Notes: generated by a model not told the origin, from the sequence alone. A stretch of DNA of 64,000 nucleotides from Sphingobium lactosutens DS20 (GCF_000445105.1 NZ_ATDP01000081.1:40266-104265), one strand, 5' to 3'. Positions 1 through 9,289 are shown, counted from the first letter of the stretch. Numbers and translations: made by a program.

Positions 1-1668
1 CCGATGCTGCGCAATCGCGCGACCTATATGAAGGTCGCGGTGGCAGCGGCGCTGATCAATATTTTCGCGCTCGTCTCCTCGCTATTCACGATGACGGTCT
101 ATGACCGGATCGTGCCGAACGAAGGATCATCTTCGCTCATCGGCCTCAGCATCGGGCTCGTCTTCGTCATCATTTTCGATTTTGTCCTGCGCCTGTTGCG
201 CGTCTATTTCGTCGATATCGCCGGCGCCAATATCGACCATGATGTCGGCGAAACCTTGTTCTCGCAATTGCTGGCGCTGCGGCTGGACCAGAAGCGCGGC
301 TCCACCGGGACATTGACCGGACTGATGCGGGAACTGGAAACGCTGCGAGACTTTTTCGCGTCGGTCACGCTGACGGCCATCATCGACGTGCCGTTCATCA
401 TCGTCACATTGGCGGTGATTGCGATGCTGGGCGGCGTTCTGGTTGTGCTGCCATTGGCGATGATCCCGGTCGTCATTGGCGCCGGGCTGCTGGCCACCCC
501 ATCGCTTGATCGCCTGTCGTCGCGCAGCCTGGGCGATGGCCTCGTCAAGCAATCGGTGCTGGTCGAAGCAATCGGCAGCCTTGAAACGGTCAAGGCGATC
601 GGCGCTGGCCCGATGCTCAGCCGTCGCTGGCAATCGGCGTTGGTCAGCCATTCGGAAAGTTCGCTGGGCCAGCGCCTTGCCGCCGCCATCCCCATGACGG
701 TTGCTAACAGCGCGTCGACCATCGCCTATTGCGGCATCATCATCGTGGGTGTCGGCCTGTTGCGCAGCAACACGATCACCACTGGCGCGTTGCTGGCCTG
801 CTCGATCCTGTGTGGGCGGGCATTGGCGCCGCTTGCGCAGATCGCCACCTTGCTCTCTCGCCTGTCCGCTACGCGCGTGGCCTACCGGCAGATCAGCGCG
901 CTGATGGAGACGCCGACGGAAGGGCCAGAGGGCGATGCGCTGCATCCCGCACGCCTTGAAGGCGCCATCGAGCTGCGCAATGTCGGGTTTCGCTATCCTG
1001 GCGCCCCCGAACGCGCGCTCGATAGCGTCACTCTTGGCATCAAGCCTGGTGAGCGGGTCGGCTTTCTTGGCCGGGTCGGCTCTGGCAAGTCGACGCTCGC
1101 TCGTCTCGTGCTTGGCCTCTACGAACCCGAAGAAGGCGTGGTCATGATCGACGGGATCGACGTACGCCAATATGCACCGGCACAGCTTCGCGCGCTGATC
1201 GGATCGGCGATGCAGGATAATGTCCTGATTGCCGGATCAGTGCGACAGAATATCTGCCTGGACCGGGCGGCCGTCGACCAGGACGAGATGATACGCGCCG
1301 CCGAAATCAGCGGCACGCATCGCTTCATGGGGCAGATCGCCAATGGCTATGATCTGCGCCTGGCCGACAGGGGCGACGGCTTGTCTGGGGGACAGCGTCA
1401 GTCGATCGCGATCGCGCGCGCATTGGCAGGCGGCCCGCAGGTGCTGATCTTTGACGAACCCAGCAGCGCCATGGACGCGCAGACCGAAGCGGACCTGATC
1501 GCCCGGCTCAAGCCGGAAGTCGCCGGCAAGACGATGATCCTGATCACGCATCGCACCTCTTTGCTCGCGCTGGTGGATCGCATCGTCATCCTGGATGGCG
1601 GGAAGATCGTGGCGGACGGACCACGCGATGCGGTCCTGCAACGCCTTGCACGGGGGAAGGCGGCATGA
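1..1668 (+). CDS. Type I secretion ABC transporter (LssB/LapB-like), 5' partial
   Basis: Inner-membrane ATPase/permease of a type I secretion system that drives an RTX substrate straight to the outside. The frame is open at base 1 and the visible 554 residues start directly with the transmembrane domain (about residues 8-290 from the first ATG). The nucleotide-binding domain follows: Walker A at 356-364 (GRVGSGKST), signature LSGGQ at 460-464, Walker B LIFDEP at 481-486 and H-loop His516. The TM1 region motif MTVYDRIVPN and the FDFxLRxLR stretch resemble the LssB/LapB branch, whose members are about 700 residues long with an N-terminal C39-peptidase-like domain, so the real start probably lies upstream of the window. 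The next gene overlaps the stop by 4 nt. Confidence 0.9.
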   Translation, partial: PMLRNRATYMKVAVAAALINIFALVSSLFTMTVYDRIVPNEGSSSLIGLSIGLVFVIIFDFVLRLLRVYFVDIAGANIDHDVGETLFSQLLALRLDQKRGSTGTLTGLMRELETLRDFFASVTLTAIIDVPFIIVTLAVIAMLGGVLVVLPLAMIPVVIGAGLLATPSLDRLSSRSLGDGLVKQSVLVEAIGSLETVKAIGAGPMLSRRWQSALVSHSESSLGQRLAAAIPMTVANSASTIAYCGIIIVGVGLLRSNTITTGALLACSILCGRALAPLAQIATLLSRLSATRVAYRQISALMETPTEGPEGDALHPARLEGAIELRNVGFRYPGAPERALDSVTLGIKPGERVGFLGRVGSGKSTLARLVLGLYEPEEGVVMIDGIDVRQYAPAQLRALIGSAMQDNVLIAGSVRQNICLDRAAVDQDEMIRAAEISGTHRFMGQIANGYDLRLADRGDGLSGGQRQSIAIARALAGGPQVLIFDEPSSAMDAQTEADLIARLKPEVAGKTMILITHRTSLLALVDRIVILDGGKIVADGPRDAVLQRLARGKAA

Positions 1669-2966
1669 CCGCACAGATCGGCTTTCGCCATCCCATGACC
1701 ATCAAGCCGAAGGTGCCGGCGAACATCATCCTGTGGATCATCCTGGCGTTCGTGGTGGTCGCGATAGGGTGGGCCGCGTTGACGGAAATCGACCGCACGG
1801 TGCGCGCCAACGGCCGCGTCATTCCCAGTTCGCAATTGCAGGTCGTGTCGAACCTGGAAGGCGGCGTGGTCGATCAGATCATGGTGAAGGTGGGGCAGGA
1901 CGTAAAGGCAGGGACGCCGCTTATCCGGCTCAGCCCGGTTCAGCCGGGCGCCGAACTGGAAAGCAATCTTGCCAGCAGCGATGCGCTGAATTTCAAGATC
2001 ATCCGCCTGACAGCCGAGATTGCCGGCAAGGCGCCTGTCTTTCCGCAATCCCGCAACGCTCTGATGGCCGGCCAGATCGCCGTCGAGCAAGGTCTGTACC
2101 GTTCGCGAATGGCCGAACTGGCCAGCATCTCCAATGTCGCGTCGGCCCGCGTCGACCAGGCCCGACGCGCTATAGCCGAAGCGAGCGCGGCCGAGGAGGC
2201 GCGTATTGCCGCGCGCGATGCCGCCAAAGCCGATCTCGCCCTCCTTCAGCCTCTAGTCCAGGAGGGCATTGAGCCACGCCGTTCCCTTCTCCAGGCGCAA
2301 AGCGCCTATGCCGTGTCGGCGAGCGAGGCAGCGGGCGCGGCGGCGGCGCTCGGCCGGGCGCGATCGGTATTGGCCGAAGCACAGGCGAGCGCACAACAGC
2401 AGAAGCGGGACTGGCTCGCCCGCGCGGCGGATGAGCTTACGGCCGCGCGTGCCGAGTTGTCCGTGCGGCAGGCGACGATGCCGGCCTATGAATATAAGCT
2501 GCGGCGAACGGTCGTGCGCGCGCCGCTCGACGGCCGGATCAATCGGGTTTTCGTGACCACGGTCGGTGGCAGCGTCCGTCCTGGTGATCCCTTGCTGGAA
2601 ATGGTCGCGGTAAACGACACTTTGTTGATCGAAGCCGCCGTGGCGGCAAAGGATATCGCGTCGGTCAAGCTGGGTCAGCAGGCCAAGGTTCAGATCTCGG
2701 CCTATGACAGCGCCGTCTACGGGTCGATGAAGGGCAGGGTGGTCGCTGTGTCGCCTGACGCGGTGCTCAACGAACGGACCGGGGAAAGCCATTATCTGGT
2801 CAGGGTCCGCACCAATGCGAACGCCATCACGGATGACGCCGGGCGTCGGCTGCCGATCGGCCCCGGCATGGGCGCCGAAGTCAATCTTCTGGGCGACAAA
2901 CGGACCGTGCTGGCCTATATTTTGACACCGTTGACGCGCCTCAGCGAAACGGCATTCCGCGAATAA
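1665..2966 (+). CDS. HlyD-family type I secretion adaptor (membrane fusion protein)
   Basis: Periplasmic adaptor that joins the ABC exporter to a TolC-like outer-membrane channel. It has 433 residues: a short cytoplasmic tail, one membrane helix at about residues 19-40, a lipoyl/barrel-sandwich half (around 45-90), a long Ala/Glu-rich coiled-coil hairpin (about 90-270), the second lipoyl half starting at the VRAPLDGRI segment, and a C-terminal beta domain ending with the usual LTPL-type tail. Its ATG lies inside the stop of the ABC gene (ATGA), which indicates translational coupling. A second in-frame ATG ten codons later is possible but less likely because of the overlap. No TolC-family gene is in the window, so the channel must be encoded elsewhere. 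Confidence 0.92.
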   Translation: MTAQIGFRHPMTIKPKVPANIILWIILAFVVVAIGWAALTEIDRTVRANGRVIPSSQLQVVSNLEGGVVDQIMVKVGQDVKAGTPLIRLSPVQPGAELESNLASSDALNFKIIRLTAEIAGKAPVFPQSRNALMAGQIAVEQGLYRSRMAELASISNVASARVDQARRAIAEASAAEEARIAARDAAKADLALLQPLVQEGIEPRRSLLQAQSAYAVSASEAAGAAAALGRARSVLAEAQASAQQQKRDWLARAADELTAARAELSVRQATMPAYEYKLRRTVVRAPLDGRINRVFVTTVGGSVRPGDPLLEMVAVNDTLLIEAAVAAKDIASVKLGQQAKVQISAYDSAVYGSMKGRVVAVSPDAVLNERTGESHYLVRVRTNANAITDDAGRRLPIGPGMGAEVNLLGDKRTVLAYILTPLTRLSETAFRE

Positions 2967-3035
2967 AGCCAGCGGCCTGCTTGAGTAGAGTTGCGCGCAT
3001 CAGCGCTCATATGATCAAGTGGAGAGGGACGCGCC

Positions 3036-3344
3036 ATGCCTGTCCATAATGCCATTCCGGTCTTGATGATCCTCGCCGCGGTGAGCGGTTGTGCTGGCAA
3101 TGCCGCCAACGCGGCCTCCGCCCATGATGCCGTTCCTGCTACCATGCTGCACGCACCCCCGGGAACAGGCGGCGTGATGCCGCCCCCAGGCGATGCTGAA
3201 AAGGCGATCCGCGATCAATATGCAGAGGCGGTGAGGCAAAACACAGCGCCCGCCTACCGGCTATTCATGTCCCGCTATCCCGACCATCCGCTGGCGCGGG
3301 ATGCCGCAAAGAGAATCGACTCATTGGTCAATTCGCAGCGCTGA
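3036..3344 (+). CDS. Small lipoprotein of the secretion locus
   Basis: A 102-residue exported protein. The N-terminus is a lipoprotein signal: a hydrophobic stretch followed by a lipobox-like AVSGC with the lipidated Cys at residue 19. The middle is Ala/Pro-rich. The C-terminal 45 residues (AIRDQYAEAV through RIDSLVNSQR) look like one helical hairpin resembling a single TPR/Sel1-type unit. A GGAGAGG Shine-Dalgarno sequence lies about 7 nt before the ATG. It sits 69 nt after the HlyD gene on the same strand, so it is probably co-transcribed with the exporter. I do not recognise a named family; an accessory role in secretion is only inferred from position. Confidence 0.7.
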   Translation: MPVHNAIPVLMILAAVSGCAGNAANAASAHDAVPATMLHAPPGTGGVMPPPGDAEKAIRDQYAEAVRQNTAPAYRLFMSRYPDHPLARDAAKRIDSLVNSQR

Positions 3345-3618
3345 TAGAGGGGGAACTTCATGCTCGTCACAACGATGGCGATCGCCACGACAGTCAAACG
3401 CTAACCAATTGAAATATTGTCAAACTTTAGTTGTCGGCAAAGACAAAAATAAGTCAAGACATTTCAATATCTTGGTTTTTACTACATGCTATGATAATGA
3501 TAAACCACTAAAAACTTATGTTTGGCAATAAACCTAAATAGAGATTATACCCGCTTGGGTAAGGGGTCGCCAACGGGCACAGTGAACGTGTCATCCAACT
3601 CATCTTGCAGGAGGATGT
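3345..3618 (+). promoter_or_regulatory. AT-rich regulatory gap upstream of the RTX protease
   Basis: This 274-nt gap contains a block (about 3395-3550) that is far richer in A+T than anything around it. A plausible promoter is TTGGCA at 3522-3527 followed after 18 nt by TATACC at 3546-3551. A small palindrome (TACCC, 4 nt, GGGTA) lies at 3548-3561 and an 8-bp inverted pair ATTGAAAT / ATTTCAAT at 3408-3415 and 3461-3468. A strong GGAGG lies at 3611-3615, four nucleotides from the protease ATG. No convincing protein-coding frame is present here. The promoter call is weak; the composition contrast is plain to see. Confidence 0.4.
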
Positions 3619-6600
3619 ATGCTCAAGCTCTCGGGGGCCGGGCCGGCCAAGGTCATATTCAACGAAGACGACAATAGCGCGTCTGTTTCTCCTACGTCCT
3701 ATTCCATCAGCAGCACCGCCGACCTTTGGTCGATGATGGGCAACGAAACCGTCCGCAGCGATATTCTGTTGCTATATCCCCAGGATGTCATGGAAGACCC
3801 TGGCGATCCTGTCGGACAACCAGGCAGTCTGGACGATCCGCAATTCAACGGGAACGGCAATACCACGCTGGCGCAGGCGGCTACCGGCAATCAATTGATC
3901 GATGGCATTTTGAGCGGGATCAAATGGGACCCGTCGCAAACCGTCTATTATAGCGACACGGATTCAGCAGCGGATTATCAGTCCGGCTATGTTTCGGATT
4001 CCGATGGCGACGGCATCAGCGCGCAGAATGAGGGCTTTTTCCGGTTCACTGCGATGCAGATGGTGGCCTTCCATACGGCGCTCAATTCAGTCGCCTATAC
4101 CCAGACGAGCGCAGCTACTGCTTTCGGGGTTGAATCCTTCACGGGATTGAGCCTGTCCTACGATGGCGCAGGTTCATCGATCGCGACGATCCGCGGCGCA
4201 AATTCCAGCGATCCGGGCACGGCCTATGCCTATTATCCCAGCAGCAGCATCTATGGCGGGGATACATTTTTCGGCAATGGCTATGATGGGACCATCAATT
4301 CCTACAAGACGCCCGTCGCCGGTAATTATGCCTGGCACACGATGTTCCATGAATTGGGCCATTCACTGGGCCTGGCGCATGGTCAGACGGGCGGCGCCTA
4401 TGGCGCATTGCCGACCGCATGGGATTCGATCGAATTCACGGTCATGACCTATCGCAGTTATGTAGGTGCGCCGCTCAGCGGCTATTCCTACGAGCAATGG
4501 GGGGCGCCGCAGACCTATATGATGCTCGACATTGCCGCATTGCAGGCGATGTACGGCGCGGACTTCACCGTCAACTCGGGCAACACCACCTATTCCTGGA
4601 ACCCGACAACCGGCGAAACCTATATCAACGGGGAAGTCGCGATCGATCCGGGTGGCAATCGCATCTTCGCGACCATCTGGGACGGCGGCGGCATCGATAC
4701 CTATGACCTGTCCAATTACTCCAGCAACCTGACGCTGGACCTCAATCCCGGCGGCTATTCCGTGTTCAGCCAGGCGCAGCTTGCTTATCTCGGCAATAAT
4801 GGCAGCAGCGTCTATGCGCGCGGCAATATCTTCAATGCGATGCTCTATCAGGGCAATACCGCATCGATGATCGAAAATGCCAATGGCGGGTTGGGCAATG
4901 ACGTCATCAGCGGCAACAGCATCGACAATGTGCTGCGCGGCAATGGCGGTAATGACAGCCTCTACGGCAATGACGGCAACGACACGCTGTATGGCGATGC
5001 CGGCAATGATTATCTGGCCGGAGGCGAGGGCGACGATACGCTCTATGGCGGCGATGGCGACGACATATTGGATGGCGGGGGCGGTTCCGACGTCATTTAC
5101 GGCGGCGCCGGTAACGATTTCATCTATGGCGGTTTCGTCACTGACACCGTCTATGGTGAAGCCGGGAACGACTGGTTCATCCAGCGCCAGATCGGCGGGG
5201 TCGCGGAATTTGGCGACACGCTTGATGGCGGTGGCGGCACCGACACGCTCGATCTCAGCCAAATCGATCTATATGGCGCCATCGTCAATCTTGCCAACAA
5301 GACGTGGCAGTATAACCCTTTATATGGCGGACCATGGTCAATAACCGGTGTCGAAAATGTCTATGGCACGCAGTTGGCGGACGTCATCACGGGCGGCGAT
5401 GCTGCAAATGCATTGTACGGGCAGGATGGCGACGACCAGATAGACGGCGGCAACGGCAACGACGTCGTTGATGGCGGTAGCGGGAATGATCTGCTCATCG
5501 GCGGCGCTGGGAATGACACAATTTACGGCGGTTCTGGCAATGATCAGCTTCGTGGCGGGTCGGGCAATGACGTTTTTGACGGGGGCAGCGGCCAGGACAT
5601 TTTCTATGGTGAAGACGGCAATGACCGCCTGATCATTTTCAATGGTTGGAACGGCGGCTTCGGCGAAGTTTTCTTGGGTGGGGCCGGAACCGACATATTC
5701 GACTTTTCCGGAACGTCTGGCTTGAATGCCTATGTCAATTTGACAGACGGCATATTTGAAGATTCCGTATTCCCTGGCTACGGAATTGCGCTTTCCAGCG
5801 TCGAAACTGTCATCGGCGGTGGTGGTAATGACGAAATTATCGGCTCGGCCGAAACCAATCGTCTGGAAGGCGGCGCTGGCAACGACATATTGAGGGGGTT
5901 GGACGGCGTCGATTTTCTGCTTGGACAAGCAGGGGATGATATCCTCGACGGAGGCTCCGGCGCCGATACGATGACAGGCGGCGACGGGAATGACACCTAT
6001 TACGTTGATGCCAGCGGCGACAACGTGGTCGAAAGCTCAGCCGCAGGCGGAACTCAGGATGTGGTCGTCTCTTCAGTCAGCTATTCTTTGACAGGCCGAT
6101 TTATAGAGACCCTGAATCTCACGGGGGGCGGCAATATTAACGGGACCGGCAACGATGCCGATCAGACCATCAACGGAAACAGCGGAGCCAACACCATTGC
6201 TGGTCTTGGGGGTAATGATATTCTCAACGGCGGAAACGGTAATGACCTTCTAGAAGGGGGCGAAGGCGACGATGTCATAAATGGCGGTGGCGGGACCGAC
6301 ATGGCGCGCTATGCCAGTGCTGCGGCTGGCGTTACTGTCAGTTTGGCAATCAGCGGCGCGCAATCGACTGTTGGTGCGGGTACCGACACTTTGACAGGGA
6401 TCGAAAACCTGGGTGGATCCGCGTTCAACGACGTGTTGACCGGTAACACGGCAGCAAATCTCCTGCGCGGTGGAAGCGGCAATGATAAACTTTATGGAGG
6501 TGCCGGGAATGATACGCTCGACGGCGGATCGGAGATTGATTTTCTTGATGGCGAGTTGGGTGCTGATACGCTAACCGGCGGTGGCGGATCTGACTATTTT

Positions 6601-6897
6601 TACTTCACCTTTGCGCTTGGTGGCGGAAATATCGACAAAATCACTGACTATTCGGTTGCTGATGATCAGATCAGGATCGACAATGCCGTATTCACGGGAT
6701 TGGCTAACGGTACGCTGGCCGCAAATGCGTTTGTCGTTGGGGCGGCAGCGGCCGACGCCAATGATCGGATCATCTACAACAGTGCGACAGGCGCGCTCTT
6801 GTTCGATGCCGATGGGACGGGTGCGATTGCTGCCGTGCAATTCGCCACGATCAGTACCGGATTGGCGATGACGGCGAGCGAATTCGGCGTGATCTGA
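3619..6897 (+). CDS. Serralysin-like RTX zinc metalloprotease
   Basis: Secreted Ca2+-dependent metzincin protease of 1092 residues. There is no Sec signal, as expected for type I export. The zinc site HELGHSLGLAH spans residues 244-254 (His244, Glu245, His248, His254) and the Met-turn VMTY contains Met276 and Tyr278. A serralysin-type linker follows to about residue 420. RTX nonapeptide blocks (GGxGxDxxx) then appear in at least five groups at about 423-505, 596-672, 734-797, 845-895 and 936-990, separated by beta-rich spacers. The last ~100 residues resemble the serralysin C-terminus carrying the secretion signal. Classical serralysins have about 480 residues, so this one has a greatly enlarged repeat region. 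The upstream exporter is its likely transporter. Confidence 0.93.
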   Translation: MLKLSGAGPAKVIFNEDDNSASVSPTSYSISSTADLWSMMGNETVRSDILLLYPQDVMEDPGDPVGQPGSLDDPQFNGNGNTTLAQAATGNQLIDGILSGIKWDPSQTVYYSDTDSAADYQSGYVSDSDGDGISAQNEGFFRFTAMQMVAFHTALNSVAYTQTSAATAFGVESFTGLSLSYDGAGSSIATIRGANSSDPGTAYAYYPSSSIYGGDTFFGNGYDGTINSYKTPVAGNYAWHTMFHELGHSLGLAHGQTGGAYGALPTAWDSIEFTVMTYRSYVGAPLSGYSYEQWGAPQTYMMLDIAALQAMYGADFTVNSGNTTYSWNPTTGETYINGEVAIDPGGNRIFATIWDGGGIDTYDLSNYSSNLTLDLNPGGYSVFSQAQLAYLGNNGSSVYARGNIFNAMLYQGNTASMIENANGGLGNDVISGNSIDNVLRGNGGNDSLYGNDGNDTLYGDAGNDYLAGGEGDDTLYGGDGDDILDGGGGSDVIYGGAGNDFIYGGFVTDTVYGEAGNDWFIQRQIGGVAEFGDTLDGGGGTDTLDLSQIDLYGAIVNLANKTWQYNPLYGGPWSITGVENVYGTQLADVITGGDAANALYGQDGDDQIDGGNGNDVVDGGSGNDLLIGGAGNDTIYGGSGNDQLRGGSGNDVFDGGSGQDIFYGEDGNDRLIIFNGWNGGFGEVFLGGAGTDIFDFSGTSGLNAYVNLTDGIFEDSVFPGYGIALSSVETVIGGGGNDEIIGSAETNRLEGGAGNDILRGLDGVDFLLGQAGDDILDGGSGADTMTGGDGNDTYYVDASGDNVVESSAAGGTQDVVVSSVSYSLTGRFIETLNLTGGGNINGTGNDADQTINGNSGANTIAGLGGNDILNGGNGNDLLEGGEGDDVINGGGGTDMARYASAAAGVTVSLAISGAQSTVGAGTDTLTGIENLGGSAFNDVLTGNTAANLLRGGSGNDKLYGGAGNDTLDGGSEIDFLDGELGADTLTGGGGSDYFYFTFALGGGNIDKITDYSVADDQIRIDNAVFTGLANGTLAANAFVVGAAAADANDRIIYNSATGALLFDADGTGAIAAVQFATISTGLAMTASEFGVI

Positions 6898-6919
6898 CCG
6901 CTTGTCGTTGTCATGAGCG

Positions 6920-6949
6920 AACAGCGCCCGGGCGACCGGGCGCTGTTTT
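6920..6949 (+). terminator. Intrinsic terminator of the RTX protease gene
   Basis: An 11-bp perfect stem (6921-6931 with 6936-6946, loop GCGA) is followed by a short T run (6946-6949), 23 nt after the protease stop. The stem abuts the stop codon of the convergent pth gene. Confidence 0.75.
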
Positions 6950-7515
6950 CATGGCTGGCGCAATGCGACTTCGTTCATGAAACGCGCGTCGTCGCCGGCT
7001 GCGAGCCAGGGCGCTTCCGCGCCGATCGCGCCCAGCATGTCGGCCAGCGCGTCCATCTCGCTCTTGGCGTAATTGCCCAGCACATAGCCATGGACCTTGT
7101 CCTTGTGTCCCGGATGGCCGATGCCTATGCGCACGCGGCGGAAATCATTGCCGATATGCGCGTCGGTCGACCGCAGGCCATTATGCCCGGCATTGCCTCC
7201 GCCGCGCTTCACCTTCACATTCATCGGCGCCAGATCCAGTTCGTCGTGAAAGACCGTAACGTCCTGGGGCGTCAGCTTGTAGAAGCGCATCGCCTCACCG
7301 ATGGACCGGCCGCTTTCGTTCATGAAGGTCGCCGGTTTCAGCAACAGGACTTTCTCGTCGCCGATCCTGCCCTCCTGAACCCAGCCCTGAAACTGCTTCT
7401 TCGGCGCTGAAAAGCGGTGCATGTCGGCGATCAGGTCGATGGCCATGAAACCGACATTATGCCGGTGCATCGCATATTGCGTGCCCGGATTGCCGAGGCC
7501 CACCCAAAGCTGCAT
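6949..7515 (-). CDS. pth: Peptidyl-tRNA hydrolase
   Basis: Releases tRNA from peptidyl-tRNAs that drop off the ribosome. The protein starts MQLWVGLGNPG and carries the family residues Asn9, the catalytic base His19 in HRHNVGF, and the HDELDL motif. Length is 188 residues, normal for bacterial Pth. A start five codons upstream (7530) is open, but GGGAG lies 8 nt before the ATG at 7515 and the family begins at this point, so 7515 is preferred. It lies downstream of rplY on the same strand, a pairing common in bacteria, but a hairpin terminator separates the two. Confidence 0.95.
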   Translation of the reverse strand: MQLWVGLGNPGTQYAMHRHNVGFMAIDLIADMHRFSAPKKQFQGWVQEGRIGDEKVLLLKPATFMNESGRSIGEAMRFYKLTPQDVTVFHDELDLAPMNVKVKRGGGNAGHNGLRSTDAHIGNDFRRVRIGIGHPGHKDKVHGYVLGNYAKSEMDALADMLGAIGAEAPWLAAGDDARFMNEVALRQP

Positions 7516-7531
7516 ATCGCGCGCTCCCATG

Positions 7532-7564
7532 AAAAATCCCGCCCGCCGGGTAGGCGGACGGGAT
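7532..7564 (-). terminator. Intrinsic terminator between rplY and pth
   Basis: A 12-bp stem with one mismatch (7536-7547 with 7553-7564) is followed on the minus strand by five T residues (A run at 7532-7536 on the plus strand). It lies just after the rplY stop and only about 17 nt before the pth start, so pth would depend on readthrough or its own promoter. Confidence 0.7.
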
Positions 7565-7596
7565 GATCTTTTCCAGCCGAAAGGCCGGCAACGGCC

Positions 7597-8223
7597 TTAT
7601 TCGGCCTCTGCCTCGCCTTCGCCTTCCTTGGTCGTGTCGCCTTCCGAGCTCTTGAGAGCGGACGGCGCGACGATGGTGGCGATGGTGAAATCGCGGTCGT
7701 CGATCGCGGTCTTCGCGCCCTTGGGCAGCGTCACCGAACTGATGTGGATCGAATCGCCCACTTCAAAGCCCTTGAGGTCGACGACGACGTCTTCGGGGAT
7801 GTTGGCGGCATCGACGATCAGTTCGACGTCATGACGCACGACGTTGAGCACGCCGCCCTTCTTGAGGCCGGGCGCCGCGTCTTCATTCTCGAAGCGCACC
7901 GGCACGTTCACATTGACGGTGGCATGTTCCGAAACGCGCAGGAAGTCGGCGTGCAGCGGCCGGTCGGTCACGGGATGGAAAGCGACATCCTTGGGCAGGG
8001 TGCGCACGGCCTTGCCGTTGACCTCGACCATGACGACCGAATTGAAGAAGTGCCCGGTGCCGAGCAGCTTGCTCAGCAGCTTTTCCTCGACATGGATGGA
8101 CTGGGGTTCTTCATTGTTACCATAGATGACGGCGGGTACGCGGCCCTCACGGCGGAGAGCGCGGGAGGCTCCCTTGCCTGCCCGATCGCGTGCCTCGGCC
8201 GACAGCGTAAGCTGCTCGCTCAT
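7597..8223 (-). CDS. rplY: 50S ribosomal protein L25 / general stress protein Ctc
   Basis: Long-form L25 (TL5/Ctc type) that binds 5S rRNA in the large subunit. The 208-residue chain starts [12 protein letters not shown]; the L25 domain ([24 protein letters not shown]) covers about residues 8-95, followed by the C-terminal Ctc domain to about 190 and an acidic Glu/Ala tail. The longest frame begins nine codons upstream, but a GGAG sequence lies 8 nt before the ATG at 8223 and the family start matches here. A possible promoter lies upstream on the same strand. Confidence 0.95.
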   Translation of the reverse strand: MSEQLTLSAEARDRAGKGASRALRREGRVPAVIYGNNEEPQSIHVEEKLLSKLLGTGHFFNSVVMVEVNGKAVRTLPKDVAFHPVTDRPLHADFLRVSEHATVNVNVPVRFENEDAAPGLKKGGVLNVVRHDVELIVDAANIPEDVVVDLKGFEVGDSIHISSVTLPKGAKTAIDDRDFTIATIVAPSALKSSEGDTTKEGEGEAEAE

Positions 8224-8295
8224 TGCGTGTCTCCAAAAGCTTGATTGCACAAATTCCCGCCACGCCTCCAGGGATGACCATCGCGGGAAGGCGCG

Positions 8296-8323
8296 CCATT
8301 AGCAGAATATGGGCAGAAAGCAA
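8296..8323 (-). promoter_or_regulatory. Candidate rplY promoter
   Basis: On the minus strand TTGCTT (8318-8323) is followed after 16 nt by TAATGG (8296-8301), about 73 nt before the rplY ATG. The match to a housekeeping promoter is partial and no experimental support is available. Confidence 0.3.
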
Positions 8324-8397
8324 GCATGCGACGCTGCCTGTAGGGTGACGCAGGCTGACGACGAAAGTGACAGCCAAACGCCGTCACGGTTTCGGCG

Positions 8398-9285
8398 TCA
8401 TTGGACGCGCGTCACCGTGAACCCGCGGTCCTTCAGCAGGTCGATCAGATTGTCCTTGCCAGTCAGATGTCCCGCGCCCACCGCGATGAAGGGGCGGCCG
8501 GTCATCGGCTCGATGGCTTTGACCCAGTCGCGGTTGCGCGCGGTCAGGATCGCTTCCTCGACGACCGGATCGGGCTGCTCGCCAATCTGGTCCTCCTTCG
8601 CGATCGCTTCCATGTCGCCCTTCAGCCAGGCAGCCAGGATACGGTCGTAGAGCGCCTTCATGCCCTTGGCCTCGTTCACGGTCTGCACCAGCAATTTGGA
8701 TTGCGCGTCCGGGGGCAATGTGTCGAAAGCCTGGAACTGGCGCTCGACGGTTTCCAGGCCGCCGATCGGCTTGCCAGCGTTTTTGAAGGCAGCGATCAGG
8801 ACAGGTTCGACGCCATTGTCCTGACTGACATGAAGCGCCTGCTGGCTGGCAGCAGACAGCAGCATCGCGGCGGCCCAGCTTTCATAGCCCGACAAAAGCT
8901 GGGAGGATGTGCCGCCATCGCTGATGGCTTTGAGCAGCGCAGGCCTTTCCTTCGTGGGCACCCGCTGCTCCAGCGGCGGCAGGTTCGGGCTGCGGCCCAT
9001 ATCCTCGAATATGCCGAGCGTCTTTTGTTCGTCTTGCAGGTCGGCCGCTTCCAGCACCAGCCGGTCGGCCTTCGCCATGGCGTCGCGGATCGGCGGCGTG
9101 TCCCATGCCACGTCCTTTGGAAGGACATGGATAGTGCCAAACAGCCAGCCTTTGAGCGCACCGCGCTCCACCTGCCACAAGGCCGGTCCGCCCTGCTCTT
9201 GCGTGGGGGACGGCGGCGCCTTGTCGCAGGCGACAGCGAGCGTCAGCGAAAAGAGCGCGAGGAAGCGGAGGAAAAGGCTGGTCAT
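8398..9285 (-). CDS. TraB/GumN-family lipoprotein
   Basis: A 295-residue protein of the TraB/GumN superfamily (COG3735 type). An N-terminal lipoprotein signal ends in LAVAC with the lipidated Cys at residue 20, followed by Asp21. Family hallmarks are the GTIHVLP motif near residue 50 and the C-terminal GAGHL segment before a short helix. Members have been linked to metalloprotease-like activity, but no substrate is known for this one. It lies 4 nt downstream of a paralogue on the same strand, so the two form a tandem operon. The Asp after the lipid Cys is an inner-membrane retention signal in enterobacteria; whether the rule holds here is not known. Confidence 0.82.
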   Translation of the reverse strand: MTSLFLRFLALFSLTLAVACDKAPPSPTQEQGGPALWQVERGALKGWLFGTIHVLPKDVAWDTPPIRDAMAKADRLVLEAADLQDEQKTLGIFEDMGRSPNLPPLEQRVPTKERPALLKAISDGGTSSQLLSGYESWAAAMLLSAASQQALHVSQDNGVEPVLIAAFKNAGKPIGGLETVERQFQAFDTLPPDAQSKLLVQTVNEAKGMKALYDRILAAWLKGDMEAIAKEDQIGEQPDPVVEEAILTARNRDWVKAIEPMTGRPFIAVGAGHLTGKDNLIDLLKDRGFTVTRVQ

Positions 9286-9289
9286 GTTC

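Noticed and set aside
3301..3531. A 76-codon frame running from the lipoprotein gene into the AT-rich gap
   Set aside because: It starts inside another gene in a different frame and its second half is simply translated AT-rich regulatory DNA.
4363..5928. Long antisense frames opposite the RTX protease repeats
   Set aside because: They are Ile/Val/Ala-rich mirror images of Gly/Asp repeats and have no family features.
4879..6590. Repeated GGCAATGA/GGCGGC-type DNA in the protease considered as a tandem repeat or CRISPR
   Set aside because: The repeats are protein-level RTX nonapeptides with variable codons and no regular spacers; no CRISPR array is present in the window.
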